NCBI RefSeq assembly: GCF_014256275.1
Contig: NZ_JACCFE010000002.1
Coordinates: 6,212,001 to 6,276,000 of the forward strand
DNA from: Rhodococcus sp. 4CII
GTDB taxonomy: Bacteria > Actinomycetota > Actinomycetes > Mycobacteriales > Mycobacteriaceae
Direction of reading: 5' to 3'
Length of the DNA stretch: 64,000 bases
In this document: positions 26,686 through 37,831 of the stretch, one piece after another
Position numbering within the stretch: the first letter of the stretch is position 1
How the letters are laid out: every line of letters starts with the position of its first letter
Made by a program: the position numbers and the translations under genes
The notes under the pieces: model-generated
The model's database searches: none
Seen by the model: the letters and a program-made list of their open reading frames with translations, nothing else
Told to the model about the DNA's origin: nothing

Positions 26686-27905
26686 TGTCCGATTCCACGC
26701 GCCCGCGCATCTCGAGTGGCGCCGACGCGACCATCCTGCACGCCGACCTCGACGCCTTCTACGCGTCGGTGGAGCAGCGGGACGATCCCAGCCTGCGCGG
26801 GGTGCCGGTGATCGTCGGGGGTGGTGTCGTGCTGGCCGCGAGCTACGAAGCCAAGGCCTACGGGGTGCGCACGGCGAGCAGCGGTGCGCAGGCCTTGCGC
26901 CTGTGCCCGCACGCGGTCGTGGTGCGTCCGCGGATGTCGGCGTACGCGGCCGCCAGCAAGGCGGTGTTCGAGGTCTTCGGCCGGACGACGCCCCTGGTGG
27001 AGGGTCTGTCGATCGACGAAGCGTTCCTCGACGTGGCGGGGCTGCGCAAGATCGCGGGCGCCCCGGTGGACATCGCGGCCCGCCTGCGCCGCGACGTGCG
27101 CGAGCAGGTGGGGTTGCCGATCACGGTCGGAGTCGCGAGAACGAAGTTCCTCGCCAAGGTGGCGAGCGCGGTGGGCAAACCCGACGGACTGCTGCACGTA
27201 CCGCCGGACCGCGAGATCGAGTTCCTCCACCCGCTGCCGGTCGAACGGCTGTGGGGAGTCGGGGCCGTGACGTCGGTCAAGCTGCGCGACGCCGGAATCG
27301 CCACGGTCGGCCAGCTCGCCCACTATCCGGAAGAGCTGCTCGTCTCCGTCGTCGGGCCTGCCGCGGGTCATCATCTCCACGCTCTCGCGTGGGCACGCGA
27401 CCCGCGGCCGGTGCAGGTGGGACGCAGGCGACGATCCGTCGGCGCGCAGCACGCCCTGGGGCGGAGGCCGAAATCGCGGGAGGATGTGGACGCCGCCCTG
27501 GTGACCTTGGTCGACCGGGTGGCGGGCCGGCTGCGCCGCGGCGAGCGGGTGGGACGCACGGTGGTGCTCCGCCTGCGTTTCGACGACTTCACCCGGGTCA
27601 CGCGGTCGCACACCCTCGCGCAGCCGTCGGCGCAGACGCAGACGATCCTCACAACGGCCCGGGGCCTGCTGAGCACGGCGTGGCCGATGATCGAATCCAA
27701 GGGCGTCACCCTGGTAGGGATCGCGGTGGCGAACCTCGAGGACGACTGCCCGCAACAGCTGGCGCTGCCGTTCGATCCGTACACGAGCAGCACTCTCGAC
27801 ACCACGCTCGACAGCGTCCGCGACCGCTTCGGCTCCTCGGCCGTCACCCGTGCAGTGCTGCTGGGCCGGGACCCGGGCGTGACGGTGCCGATCCTGCCGG
27901 ATTAG
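26679..27905 (+). CDS. dinB: Translesion DNA polymerase IV (Y family)
   Basis: A 408-residue Y-family polymerase. The palm opens with ILHADLDAFYASVEQ: Asp23 is a metal ligand and Phe27-Tyr28 form the normal steric gate, so this is not a ribonucleotide-tolerant DinB2 type. SIDEAFLDV supplies the other acidic ligands. The little-finger domain follows, and QLALPF at 360-365 is a textbook beta-clamp-binding motif. Start is ATG 26679 or GTG 26685, both within a SOS box, so DNA-damage induction is expected. It converges on pepN with a shared terminator. Confidence 0.93.
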   Translation: MFVSDSTRPRISSGADATILHADLDAFYASVEQRDDPSLRGVPVIVGGGVVLAASYEAKAYGVRTASSGAQALRLCPHAVVVRPRMSAYAAASKAVFEVFGRTTPLVEGLSIDEAFLDVAGLRKIAGAPVDIAARLRRDVREQVGLPITVGVARTKFLAKVASAVGKPDGLLHVPPDREIEFLHPLPVERLWGVGAVTSVKLRDAGIATVGQLAHYPEELLVSVVGPAAGHHLHALAWARDPRPVQVGRRRRSVGAQHALGRRPKSREDVDAALVTLVDRVAGRLRRGERVGRTVVLRLRFDDFTRVTRSHTLAQPSAQTQTILTTARGLLSTAWPMIESKGVTLVGIAVANLEDDCPQQLALPFDPYTSSTLDTTLDSVRDRFGSSAVTRAVLLGRDPGVTVPILPD

Positions 27906-27920
27906 CCCGGCAGGATCGGC
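27887..27920. terminator. Bidirectional terminator between dinB and pepN
   Basis: GCCGATCCTGCCGG (27887-27900) and CCGGCAGGATCGGC (27907-27920) form a perfect 14-bp stem with loop ATTAGC. The left arm is the last dinB codons and the loop contains its stop codon. Confidence 0.8.
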
Positions 27921-27926
27921 CACGGA

Positions 27927-30506
<2,580 letters not shown>

Positions 30507-30578
30507 AGAGGTCTCCTCGTGATCGGCGGCGGTGCTCGTACTCGATGCTGCCATCCCATCACGAGTGGGACCGGGGTG

Positions 30579-31814
30579 TTAAGCGGAGAGGTCGGTCAAC
30601 GGCACCCCGGAGTCGGCCAGCCGGTCGGGATCGACAGGCGCAGACGAGGACACCAGTTGCTTGATCTGATCGGTGGCGTCCCAGATGTTGACGTTCATCC
30701 CGGCGAGGACGTGATTGTCGGCGCCGAGCCAGAACGCGAGGAACTCGCGTCCGGGAAGGTTCCCGCGCACCACCACCCGCTCGTAGCCGTCGACCGGGGC
30801 GTAGCCCGTGTACTCCATGCCCAGATCGAACTGGTCGGTGAAGAAGTACGGCAGCCGGGTGTATTCGGCCTTCTGGCCGAGCATGGTCGCGGCGGCGACC
30901 GCCGGCTGATTGAGGGCGTTCGCCCAGTGCTCGACCCGGATCCGGGTGCCGAGTCGCGGATGCAGTTGCGCGGCGATGTCGCCGACCGCGACGACGTCGG
31001 GGTCGCTGGTCTGCAGTCCGGGGTCGACGAGGACTCCGCCGTCGACGCCGAGCCCGGCCCGCTCCGCGATCTCGGTGTTGGGTGCCGCGCCGACCGCGAC
31101 GAGGACGGCGTCGGCGGGCAGGACCGTACCGTCGCCGAGTCGCACACCGGTGGCCGTGCCGTCCTCGACGACGATCTCCTCGACCGTGGCGCCGAGGTGC
31201 AGCTGAACGCCGTGTTCGCGGTGCAGTTCCGCGAACACGGCGCCCATCTCGGGGCCGAGCGAGCCGAGGAGTGGAAGCTCGGCGGCCTCCACGATCGTCA
31301 CGTCGGCGCCCTTCTGCCGCGCCGAGGCCCCCACCTCGAGGCCGATCCAGCCCGCGCCGATCACCACGAGCCGCCCGCCGTCCGAGACCGCATCGATCAG
31401 CCGATCCGATTCGTCGACGGTGCGAAGGTAGTGGACGCCCGCGGCGTCGGATCCGGTGATCGGTGGCCGGCGTGAGCGAGAACCCGTGGCGAGTGCCAGC
31501 TTGTCGTACCCCAGCGGAGAACCGTCCGGCAGCGTCACGGTGTGGGCGGCGAGGTCGAGGGCGGTGGCGGTGGTCCCGAGCCGCAGGTCCACGTGATGGT
31601 CGCGGTACCAGTCGCCGTGGTGCACGGTGAAGTCGCCGAGAGCCTTCTTGCCCGCGAAGTGCTCCTTCGAGAGCGGAGGTCGCTCGTAGGGGAGATGCTC
31701 CTCCTCCGACAGGAGGATGATGGATCCGTCGAAATCCTTGTCACGCAATGCTTCTGCGGTCTTCGCGCCGGCGAGGCCACCGCCGACGACAACGAACGTG
31801 CGAGTGGAGGACAT
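30579..31814 (-). CDS. FAD-dependent ferredoxin/rubredoxin reductase-type oxidoreductase
   Basis: A 411-residue pyridine-nucleotide disulphide-type reductase of the BphA4/putidaredoxin-reductase branch. It has an FAD site (VVVGGGLAGAKTAEAL), a PYERPPLSK active-site strand, an NAD site (VVIGAGWIGLEVGASA) and VVAVGDIA for the flavin. No redox CxxC pair is seen, consistent with a one-electron donor to a ferredoxin. No ferredoxin or P450 gene is adjacent, so its partner is elsewhere. GGAAGGGAG precedes the ATG. It is divergent from the mycothiol-linked DsbA-like gene. Confidence 0.88.
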   Translation of the reverse strand: MSSTRTFVVVGGGLAGAKTAEALRDKDFDGSIILLSEEEHLPYERPPLSKEHFAGKKALGDFTVHHGDWYRDHHVDLRLGTTATALDLAAHTVTLPDGSPLGYDKLALATGSRSRRPPITGSDAAGVHYLRTVDESDRLIDAVSDGGRLVVIGAGWIGLEVGASARQKGADVTIVEAAELPLLGSLGPEMGAVFAELHREHGVQLHLGATVEEIVVEDGTATGVRLGDGTVLPADAVLVAVGAAPNTEIAERAGLGVDGGVLVDPGLQTSDPDVVAVGDIAAQLHPRLGTRIRVEHWANALNQPAVAAATMLGQKAEYTRLPYFFTDQFDLGMEYTGYAPVDGYERVVVRGNLPGREFLAFWLGADNHVLAGMNVNIWDATDQIKQLVSSSAPVDPDRLADSGVPLTDLSA

Positions 31815-31873
31815 GTGGGGATGCTCCCTTCCGGTCGACCACTCCGACCCTACTGCCGTGCGCGGGGTCTCCG

Positions 31874-31899
31874 GGAAGGATTCCCGACGGGGCGGTGTT
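31874..31899 (+). promoter_or_regulatory. Candidate SigH/SigR-type promoter
   Basis: GGAAG (31874-31878), an 18-base spacer and GTT (31897-31899) fit the thiol-stress sigma factor consensus GGAA[TC]-N18-GTT, about 40 bases before the DsbA-like gene. The M. tuberculosis orthologue Rv2466c is SigH-dependent. The fifth base (G) is off-consensus. Confidence 0.45.
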
Positions 31900-31940
31900 G
31901 ACTGAACGGGATTGTGTAATCACCGACAAGGAGCGATGAA

Positions 31941-32570
31941 GTGACTGCTGGGACGAAGCCTGGGACCGCCAAGGACACCGCCGACTTCTGGTTCGACCCG
32001 CTGTGCCCGTGGTGCTGGATCACGTCGCGGTGGATTCTCGAGGCCACGCAGGTGCGGGACCTCGACGCGAATTTCCACGTGATGAGCCTGGCCGTCCTCA
32101 ACGAGGGCCGGGATCTGCCGGACGACTACCGCGACCTCATGTCCAAGGCCTGGGGGCCGGTGCGGGTGCTGATCGCGGCCGCGCAGAAGCACGGCGACGA
32201 GATCCTGTCGCCGCTCTACACCGCGATGGGCACGCTCATCCACAATGAGGGCAACAAAGACTTCGCCGACGTGATCGTCAAGGCGCTCGCCGAGGTCGGA
32301 CTGCCGGCCGAACTGGCCGACGCCGCCGATTCGGAGGACTACGACGCCGCGCTGCGGGAGAGCCACGCCGCGGGGATGGACGCCGTCGGGCCGGACGTCG
32401 GAACCCCGACGATCCACGTCAACGGTGTCGCGTTCTTCGGACCCGTGCTGTCGCGGATTCCGCGGGGCGAGGACGCAGGAAAGGTATGGGACGGCGCCGT
32501 CGCGCTGGCCGGCTACCCGCACTTCTTCGAGCTCAAGCGCACCCGGACCGAGGATCCCCAGTTCGATTGA
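31941..32570 (+). CDS. DsbA-like mycothiol-dependent oxidoreductase (Rv2466c-like)
   Basis: A 209-residue thioredoxin-fold protein with an inserted helical domain. The active site is Cys22-Pro-Trp-Cys25 (DPLCPWCW) and the cis-proline loop is GTPTIHVNG. The M. tuberculosis orthologue Rv2466c is a mycothiol-dependent oxidoreductase induced by thiol stress that also activates the prodrug TP053. No signal peptide is visible, so it is cytoplasmic. The GTG at 31941 has AAGGAG upstream. A SigH-like promoter precedes it. Confidence 0.92.
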   Translation: MTAGTKPGTAKDTADFWFDPLCPWCWITSRWILEATQVRDLDANFHVMSLAVLNEGRDLPDDYRDLMSKAWGPVRVLIAAAQKHGDEILSPLYTAMGTLIHNEGNKDFADVIVKALAEVGLPAELADAADSEDYDAALRESHAAGMDAVGPDVGTPTIHVNGVAFFGPVLSRIPRGEDAGKVWDGAVALAGYPHFFELKRTRTEDPQFD

Positions 32571-32588
32571 GCCTCGATCCCTTCCGGG

Positions 32589-33563
32589 TCATCGGACGAA
32601 GGGCCCGGCCGGATCGGCCGCGTACTGCACCAGCTGCGGATCGCGGTAGATCTGGCCGGGTTTGACGAACAGATGACCGTGCCGGGTCCGGTTGCGCAGG
32701 GCCGCGGCGCGCCACGTGAGCACCGGATGACCCGACAGCAAATTGACGAACCAGGGGAAGAAGCCCCGTTCGGTGGTGGCCCGGTCGGCGAGTTCGTCGA
32801 ATCCGACGATGCTCACGAGATACTTGCCGGCGCCGAGAACGCCCATCGCCCCGCGCGCGCCCTGTGGCCGCACGCAGAAGCCGTGATTGTCGGCGGTGTA
32901 TTCCATGGAACGGAACAAGGCCGACCCGATCACCGGAATGTAGTTGGCGGCGAACTGCCCGAGTTGCCGCCAGTAGGAGGCGTGACCGGCCGCGATGTGA
33001 CCGACTTCGTGGCCGATGATGAAGGCGAGCGCGTCGGGTTCGCGGGCGTCGCCGCCGATCTCGAACAGGTCGCTGTACACGACGACGAAGCGGCGGAATC
33101 CGTGTCCGGACGCGAATGCGTTGATCCGGCCGTTGCCGAGCACGACGTAGGCGTCGGGCGGTTCGGTCATCCTGAACCGCGCGGCCGCTTCCGCCACCAT
33201 CCGGTATCCGTCGGGGAACTGGGTGGGCGTCATCTTGATCCCGTTCACCTGCTGCGAGCCGTAGAGCTGGCCGCGCCCGATGGCGATCAGGATCGGCGCG
33301 ACCAGGACGACGAGCACCCAGGTGGACACGACGCCGAGAAACAGAGCCGTGATCGCCGCGACGTAGGCGACGACGGTGAGAACGATCGCGGCCACGAGCA
33401 GCGGGATCTCCCACGTGTGCCGGGCGGGCCGGTCGTGCGGCAGGAGGCCCGGCAGCGGGGCCGGCGGATTCCACCCCGTCCCGCCGACCCACTGCGGGTT
33501 CGCCGGAGCCGGCCGATGTCCCGGATACGCCTGTCCCCAGTTCTGTCCGTTGTCGGGATACAT
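32589..33563 (-). CDS. Membrane-associated M48 metallopeptidase
   Basis: A 324-residue protein with a proline-rich N-terminus, two adjacent membrane helices at about residues 50-110, and an M48 (HtpX-like) zinc peptidase domain with HEVGHIAAGH as the metal-binding helix. EYTADNHGF probably contains the third ligand. It is likely involved in membrane protein quality control. ATG 33563 is chosen; it lies 7 bases after TATCGT with no Shine-Dalgarno, consistent with a leaderless mRNA. It is divergent from rpiB. Confidence 0.85.
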   Translation of the reverse strand: MYPDNGQNWGQAYPGHRPAPANPQWVGGTGWNPPAPLPGLLPHDRPARHTWEIPLLVAAIVLTVVAYVAAITALFLGVVSTWVLVVLVAPILIAIGRGQLYGSQQVNGIKMTPTQFPDGYRMVAEAAARFRMTEPPDAYVVLGNGRINAFASGHGFRRFVVVYSDLFEIGGDAREPDALAFIIGHEVGHIAAGHASYWRQLGQFAANYIPVIGSALFRSMEYTADNHGFCVRPQGARGAMGVLGAGKYLVSIVGFDELADRATTERGFFPWFVNLLSGHPVLTWRAAALRNRTRHGHLFVKPGQIYRDPQLVQYAADPAGPFVR

Positions 33564-33630
33564 GCTGATCACGATAGGCGTCCCGGGCCCCTGACACGAT
33601 TCGCGACGACGCCTGACAGAATCACCAGTC

Positions 33631-34104
<474 letters not shown>

Positions 34105-34110
34105 TCGCCC

Positions 34111-34908
34111 TTGCCCGAAGGTCACACCCTGCACCGGCTGGCCCGGCTACACCAACGCCGGTTCGCTGGTGCGCCGGTGCGGGTGCTGAGTCCGCAGGGC
34201 AGATTCGCCGAGGACGCGGCTCTCGTCGACGGCCGCGTCCTGATCAGGTCCGAGGCCTGGGGTAAGCACCTGTGGCACCACTACGAATCCGGGCTCGTGG
34301 TGCACGTCCATCTGGGCTTGTACGGAGCGTTCACCGAATCGGCGGTTCCGATGGAACCGCCGGTCGGACAGGTCCGGATGCGGATGGTCGGCGCCGAATT
34401 CGGCACCGACCTGCGCGGCCCGACGGCCTGCGAGGTTCTCCATCCGCCGCAGGTCGCGGCCATCGAGGCCCGCCTCGGGCCGGACCCGCTGCGGAAGGAT
34501 GCCGACCCCGACACGGCGTGGAAACGCATCTCGGCGTCGAAGACCCCGATCGGGGCACTGCTGATGGATCAGGCCGTGATCGCGGGCATCGGAAACGTGT
34601 ACCGGGCGGAGGTCTTGTTCCGGCACGGGATCAACCCCGATCGGCCCGGCCGGTCGGTGTCGCGCGCCGAGTGGGACGCGCTGTGGGCCGACCTCGTCGC
34701 GCTGATGAAGGTCGGGGTACGCCGCGGCAAGATGCACGTGGTCCGTCCCGAGGACGACCACGGCGATCCCTCGTACGCGAAGGACCGTCCCAGGACCTAC
34801 GTCTATCGGCGGGCCGGGTCACCGTGCCGGGTCTGCGGCACCCCGATCGCTCATTCGGTCATGAAGGGCCGCAACCTGTTCTGGTGCCCGGGCTGCCAGC
34901 CCGCCTGA
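34111..34908 (+). CDS. nei: Fpg/Nei-family DNA glycosylase (Nei1-like)
   Basis: A 265-residue base-excision-repair glycosylase/AP lyase. After start removal the N-terminal proline of PEGHTLHRLARLHQRR is the Schiff-base nucleophile and Glu3 the acid. MDQAVIAGIGNVYR is the helix-two-turn-helix, and a zinc finger (Cys239, Cys242, Cys259, Cys262) ends the protein. It excises oxidised pyrimidines and is orthologous to Rv2464c (Nei1). The start is TTG at 34111, closely following rpiB. Confidence 0.93.
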   Translation: MPEGHTLHRLARLHQRRFAGAPVRVLSPQGRFAEDAALVDGRVLIRSEAWGKHLWHHYESGLVVHVHLGLYGAFTESAVPMEPPVGQVRMRMVGAEFGTDLRGPTACEVLHPPQVAAIEARLGPDPLRKDADPDTAWKRISASKTPIGALLMDQAVIAGIGNVYRAEVLFRHGINPDRPGRSVSRAEWDALWADLVALMKVGVRRGKMHVVRPEDDHGDPSYAKDRPRTYVYRRAGSPCRVCGTPIAHSVMKGRNLFWCPGCQPA

Positions 34909-34915
34909 CGGTCCG

Positions 34916-35710
34916 CTAGAAGTCGAAGCCGCCGCCGAAGTCGAATCCGCCGCCGTCGCCGCCGCCGAAGTCGAATCCGCCGCCGTCGCCGCCGCCGTCC
35001 CCGCCCATGTCGCTGCCGGCATCTCCACCGGTATCGCCACCGTCTCCGCCGGTGTCCTGTGCCGCGTCACCCGCACCGCTCTCGAAGCCCTGTGCGTCGT
35101 ACGGCACACCTGCCATTCCGGAGAACATCGCCGAGAACAGGAACATCGAACCGAGGCCCCACGCGCCGGCCACGAGAGCCGGTTTCCACCACGGTTCGGA
35201 GTACCAGCCGGCAGGAACCGGGCGTCCCGCGACGCGGCCACCCGGGTAGTAGTTCGGTGTCCTCGAGGACGGGCTCGGGGAGGCCGCCACCTGCCGCCCC
35301 TCGAACTCGACCTCGCGGTCCTCGGTGACCTCGCCCGCGGACTTCTGACCGTCGATCGTCGGAATGTCCGGGCCGGGGTCCATGCCCATCGCAGTCCGGG
35401 CGGCGCGGATGTAGTAGAGACCCTCGAGTGCTGTCTGCTTGGCGAGTCGCGCCTGGACCGGGGTCGCCGCCTGATCGATCTGGGAGCCTGCCGCGGTGTA
35501 GCGCTCGGACGCGTCGGCGAGGGCCTGCTGGGAGGCGGTGTCGGACCCGGTGAGGCTGTACACCTGCCCGCCGAGTCGTTCGATCGCCTGTCGTGCGTCC
35601 GCCTTCGCGTCCTCGAGTTGGTTCGCGGTGTGCCCGGCGCGGTTGCTGCGGCTCTTCACCACCAGGAAGGCGACCGCCGCCACGATCACGAGAATGAGTA
35701 GCAGTTCCAC
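34916..35710 (-). CDS. Hypothetical membrane-anchored protein with Gly/Asp/Phe repeat tail
   Basis: A 264-residue protein. An N-terminal membrane helix (residues 1-18) is followed by an alpha-helical region (about 25-110) of coiled-coil character, a proline-rich linker with EPWWKPALVAGAWGLGSMFLFSAMFSG as a second hydrophobic segment, and a tail of Gly-Asp blocks ending GGGFDFGGGFDF. The tail is encoded by 30-bp tandem repeats. No catalytic motif is seen. It may be an envelope scaffold, but no function is assigned. The gene converges on nei. Confidence 0.65.
   Translation of the reverse strand: MELLLILVIVAAVAFLVVKSRSNRAGHTANQLEDAKADARQAIERLGGQVYSLTGSDTASQQALADASERYTAAGSQIDQAATPVQARLAKQTALEGLYYIRAARTAMGMDPGPDIPTIDGQKSAGEVTEDREVEFEGRQVAASPSPSSRTPNYYPGGRVAGRPVPAGWYSEPWWKPALVAGAWGLGSMFLFSAMFSGMAGVPYDAQGFESGAGDAAQDTGGDGGDTGGDAGSDMGGDGGGDGGGFDFGGGDGGGFDFGGGFDF
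34931..34990. repeat. Two perfect 30-bp tandem repeats in a coding region
   Basis: Bases 34931-34960 and 34961-34990 are identical. They lie in frame in the C-terminal tail of the preceding hypothetical gene (minus strand) and encode a Gly-Asp-Phe decapeptide twice. Being a multiple of three, the copy number could vary between strains without breaking the frame. Confidence 0.85.
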
Positions 35711-35900
35711 GGTGGCCTCCAGTGACTGCGACAGCCACGAGTAGGGGACAAATCGGACATCTCCCAGAGTACTGATCGAAATCCGGGTTACGCGTTCGGC
35801 GAACGGGGGAGGGGCGAGCGCCGGGAGCGGTGCGAGGGAAGTCTGCCACGACTGTGACGCATGTCATAACACCTGGGGTGCGCCTGGTGGCCGGGGAACG

Positions 35901-35936
35901 AAAAAAAGGAGCGTTCCCCGGGGTGGGAACGCTCCT
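35901..35936 (-). terminator. Intrinsic terminator of tRNA-Gly
   Basis: On the minus strand AGGAGCGTTCCC, a six-base loop and GGGAACGCTCCT form a perfect 12-bp stem followed by a T-tract (seven A residues at 35901-35907 on the plus strand, the last inside the stem). This is a textbook rho-independent terminator ending 7 bases below the tRNA 3' end, and unusual among actinobacterial terminators in having a T-tract. Confidence 0.88.
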
Positions 35937-35942
35937 GTGTGG

Positions 35943-36013
35943 AGGGGATGACGGGAATCGAACCCGCGTAATCAGTTTGGAAGACTGAGGCTCTACCATT
36001 GAGCTACATCCCC
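35943..36013 (-). tRNA. tRNA-Gly (anticodon TCC)
   Basis: A 71-base cloverleaf on the minus strand. Acceptor GGGGATG pairs with CATCCCC, the D-arm is GCTCAATGGTAGAGC, and the anticodon loop CTTCCAA gives anticodon TCC. The T-loop is TTCGATT. The discriminator is T, as usual for glycine, and CCA is not encoded. Confidence 0.94.
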
Positions 36014-36152
36014 GTGCATACGACTACCTGGGATCGCCATGCATGTCGTCTGCGATGTCAGACTGTACCCAACCTCGCTTTGGATTTCATAATCGGGGGG
36101 CCGTAGGATTCTTCCTCGGGTCCTCGCGAGGTTGGCGAGAGCCGGCTTCGAC

Positions 36153-36232
<80 letters not shown>

Positions 36233-36291
36233 CCACAGGGCAGGCAACTGCCGCACAGTAGAAGAGCACGACCACACGAAGGAGCCAGTCC

Positions 36292-37686
36292 GTGAAGAGC
36301 ACCGTCGAGCAGCTCAGCCCGACGCGAGTCCGTATCAACGTTGAGGTGCCCTTCGAGGAGCTCAAGCCTGATTTCGACAAGGCCTACAAGGCCCTCGCGC
36401 AACAGATCCGTCTCCCCGGCTTCCGTCCGGGCAAGGCACCGGCCAAGTTGCTCGAAGCTCGTGTCGGTCGTGGCGCCGTCCTGGAGCAGGTCGTCAACGA
36501 CGCACTCCCGTCCCGCTACTCCGAGGCCGTCACCAGCGCCTCGGTGAAGGCGATCGGACAGCCCGAGATCGAGATCACGAAGATCGAGGACGGCGAGCTC
36601 CTGGAGTTCACCGCCGAGGTCGACGTCCGCCCCGAGATCACGCTGCCCGACTACAGCGAACTGAGTGTCACGGTCGATCCGATCGAGATCACCGACGAGG
36701 CCGTCGAGGAGCAGCTCCTGTCGCTGCGTCAGCGGTTCGGCACCCTCACCGGTGTCGAGCGTGCGGTCGAGGACGGAGACTTCATCTCCATCGATCTGTC
36801 GGCCACCGTCGACGGTGAGGCAGTCCCCGAGGCCACCGCGAGCGGTCTGTCGCACGAGGTCGGTTCGGGCCAGCTCATCGAGGGTCTCGACGAGGCCGTC
36901 CTCGGCGTCAAGGCCGGCGAGTCCAAGGAGTTCACCTCGACGCTCGTCGCCGGTGACCACGCGGGCAAGGAAGCGGTCGTCACCGTCACCGTCGGCACCG
37001 TCAAGGAGCGCGAGCTGCCTGCCGAGGACGACGAGTTCGCACAGCTGGCCAGTGAGTTCGACACCCTGGACGAGCTGAAGGCCGACCTGCGTGAGCGCGT
37101 CGGACGCGTCCGCAAGGTCGAGCAGGCCGGTCAGATTCGCGACAAGGTCCTCGAGACCCTGCTCGAGACCGTCGAGGTCCCGCTGCCCGAGGCCGTCGTC
37201 AAGGCCGAGGTGGACGCTGCGCTGCACGACGCCGTGCACGGCCTCGACCACGACGAGGAAGCGCTGAACAAGCTGCTCGAGGAGCAGGGTACGAGCCGTG
37301 ACGAGTTCGACAAGGACGCCAAGGAGAGCGCCGAGCGCTCGGTGAAGACCCAGCTGCTGCTGGACGCCATCGCCGACGCCTCCGACGTCACCGTCGGGCA
37401 GGACGAGCTCACCGAGCGCATCCTGTTCCAGGCGCAGCGCTACGGCATGGCGCCGGAGCAGTTCATCCAGCAGATCCAGCAGGCCGGTCAGCTCGGCGCC
37501 GTCTTCGCGGACGTGCGTCGCGGCAAGGCTCTCGCCGGTGTCGTGGAGCAGGCCACCGTCACCGACACCTCGGGTGCCTCGGTCGACACCGCCGAGCTGT
37601 TCGGCAACGGTGAGGCCGAGACCGAAGAGGCCGCGTCCACAGACGAGGTCGCGTCGGATTCCGCCGAGGGCGAAGACCAGAAGTAA
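36292..37686 (+). CDS. tig: Trigger factor, ribosome-associated chaperone
   Basis: A 464-residue trigger factor. The N-terminal ribosome-binding domain includes GFRPGKAPAKLLEAR (the FRxGxxP signature), a central FKBP-type prolyl isomerase domain covers about residues 160-245 (VEDGDFISIDLSATVDGE), and the C-terminal helical chaperone domain ends in an acidic tail. It binds nascent chains at the ribosome exit. The GTG start follows AAGGAG. It is upstream of clpP1-clpP2-clpX as in Rv2462c-Rv2460c, separated by a strong hairpin. Confidence 0.96.
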   Translation: MKSTVEQLSPTRVRINVEVPFEELKPDFDKAYKALAQQIRLPGFRPGKAPAKLLEARVGRGAVLEQVVNDALPSRYSEAVTSASVKAIGQPEIEITKIEDGELLEFTAEVDVRPEITLPDYSELSVTVDPIEITDEAVEEQLLSLRQRFGTLTGVERAVEDGDFISIDLSATVDGEAVPEATASGLSHEVGSGQLIEGLDEAVLGVKAGESKEFTSTLVAGDHAGKEAVVTVTVGTVKERELPAEDDEFAQLASEFDTLDELKADLRERVGRVRKVEQAGQIRDKVLETLLETVEVPLPEAVVKAEVDAALHDAVHGLDHDEEALNKLLEEQGTSRDEFDKDAKESAERSVKTQLLLDAIADASDVTVGQDELTERILFQAQRYGMAPEQFIQQIQQAGQLGAVFADVRRGKALAGVVEQATVTDTSGASVDTAELFGNGEAETEEAASTDEVASDSAEGEDQK

Positions 37687-37733
37687 TGCTGGTCGCGGGG
37701 TGTTTTCCTCGCGTTCGGCTGTGAGATGTTTTC

Positions 37734-37744
37734 CGCTTTGAGCG
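37734..37744. promoter_or_regulatory. Possible ClgR box upstream of clpP1
   Basis: CGCTTTGAGCG fits the CGC-N5-GCG core of actinobacterial ClgR sites that activate clpP operons, about 90 bases before clpP1. Flanking TTC/GAA partly extend the symmetry. It overlaps the left edge of the tig terminator. Confidence 0.35.
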
Positions 37745-37784
37745 AAGTAGGGCGGCACCGGGACTCCGGTGCCGCCCTACTTCG
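37743..37784 (+). terminator. Strong terminator after tig
   Basis: CGAAGTAGGGCGGCACCGG (37743-37761) and CCGGTGCCGCCCTACTTCG (37766-37784) form a perfect 19-bp stem with loop GACT, followed by TTAG. It separates tig from the clpP operon. Confidence 0.85.
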
Positions 37785-37831
37785 TTAGTGTCTGTGTCAG
37801 CAATCAACGATTTACGGAGAAGGCAGGTACC

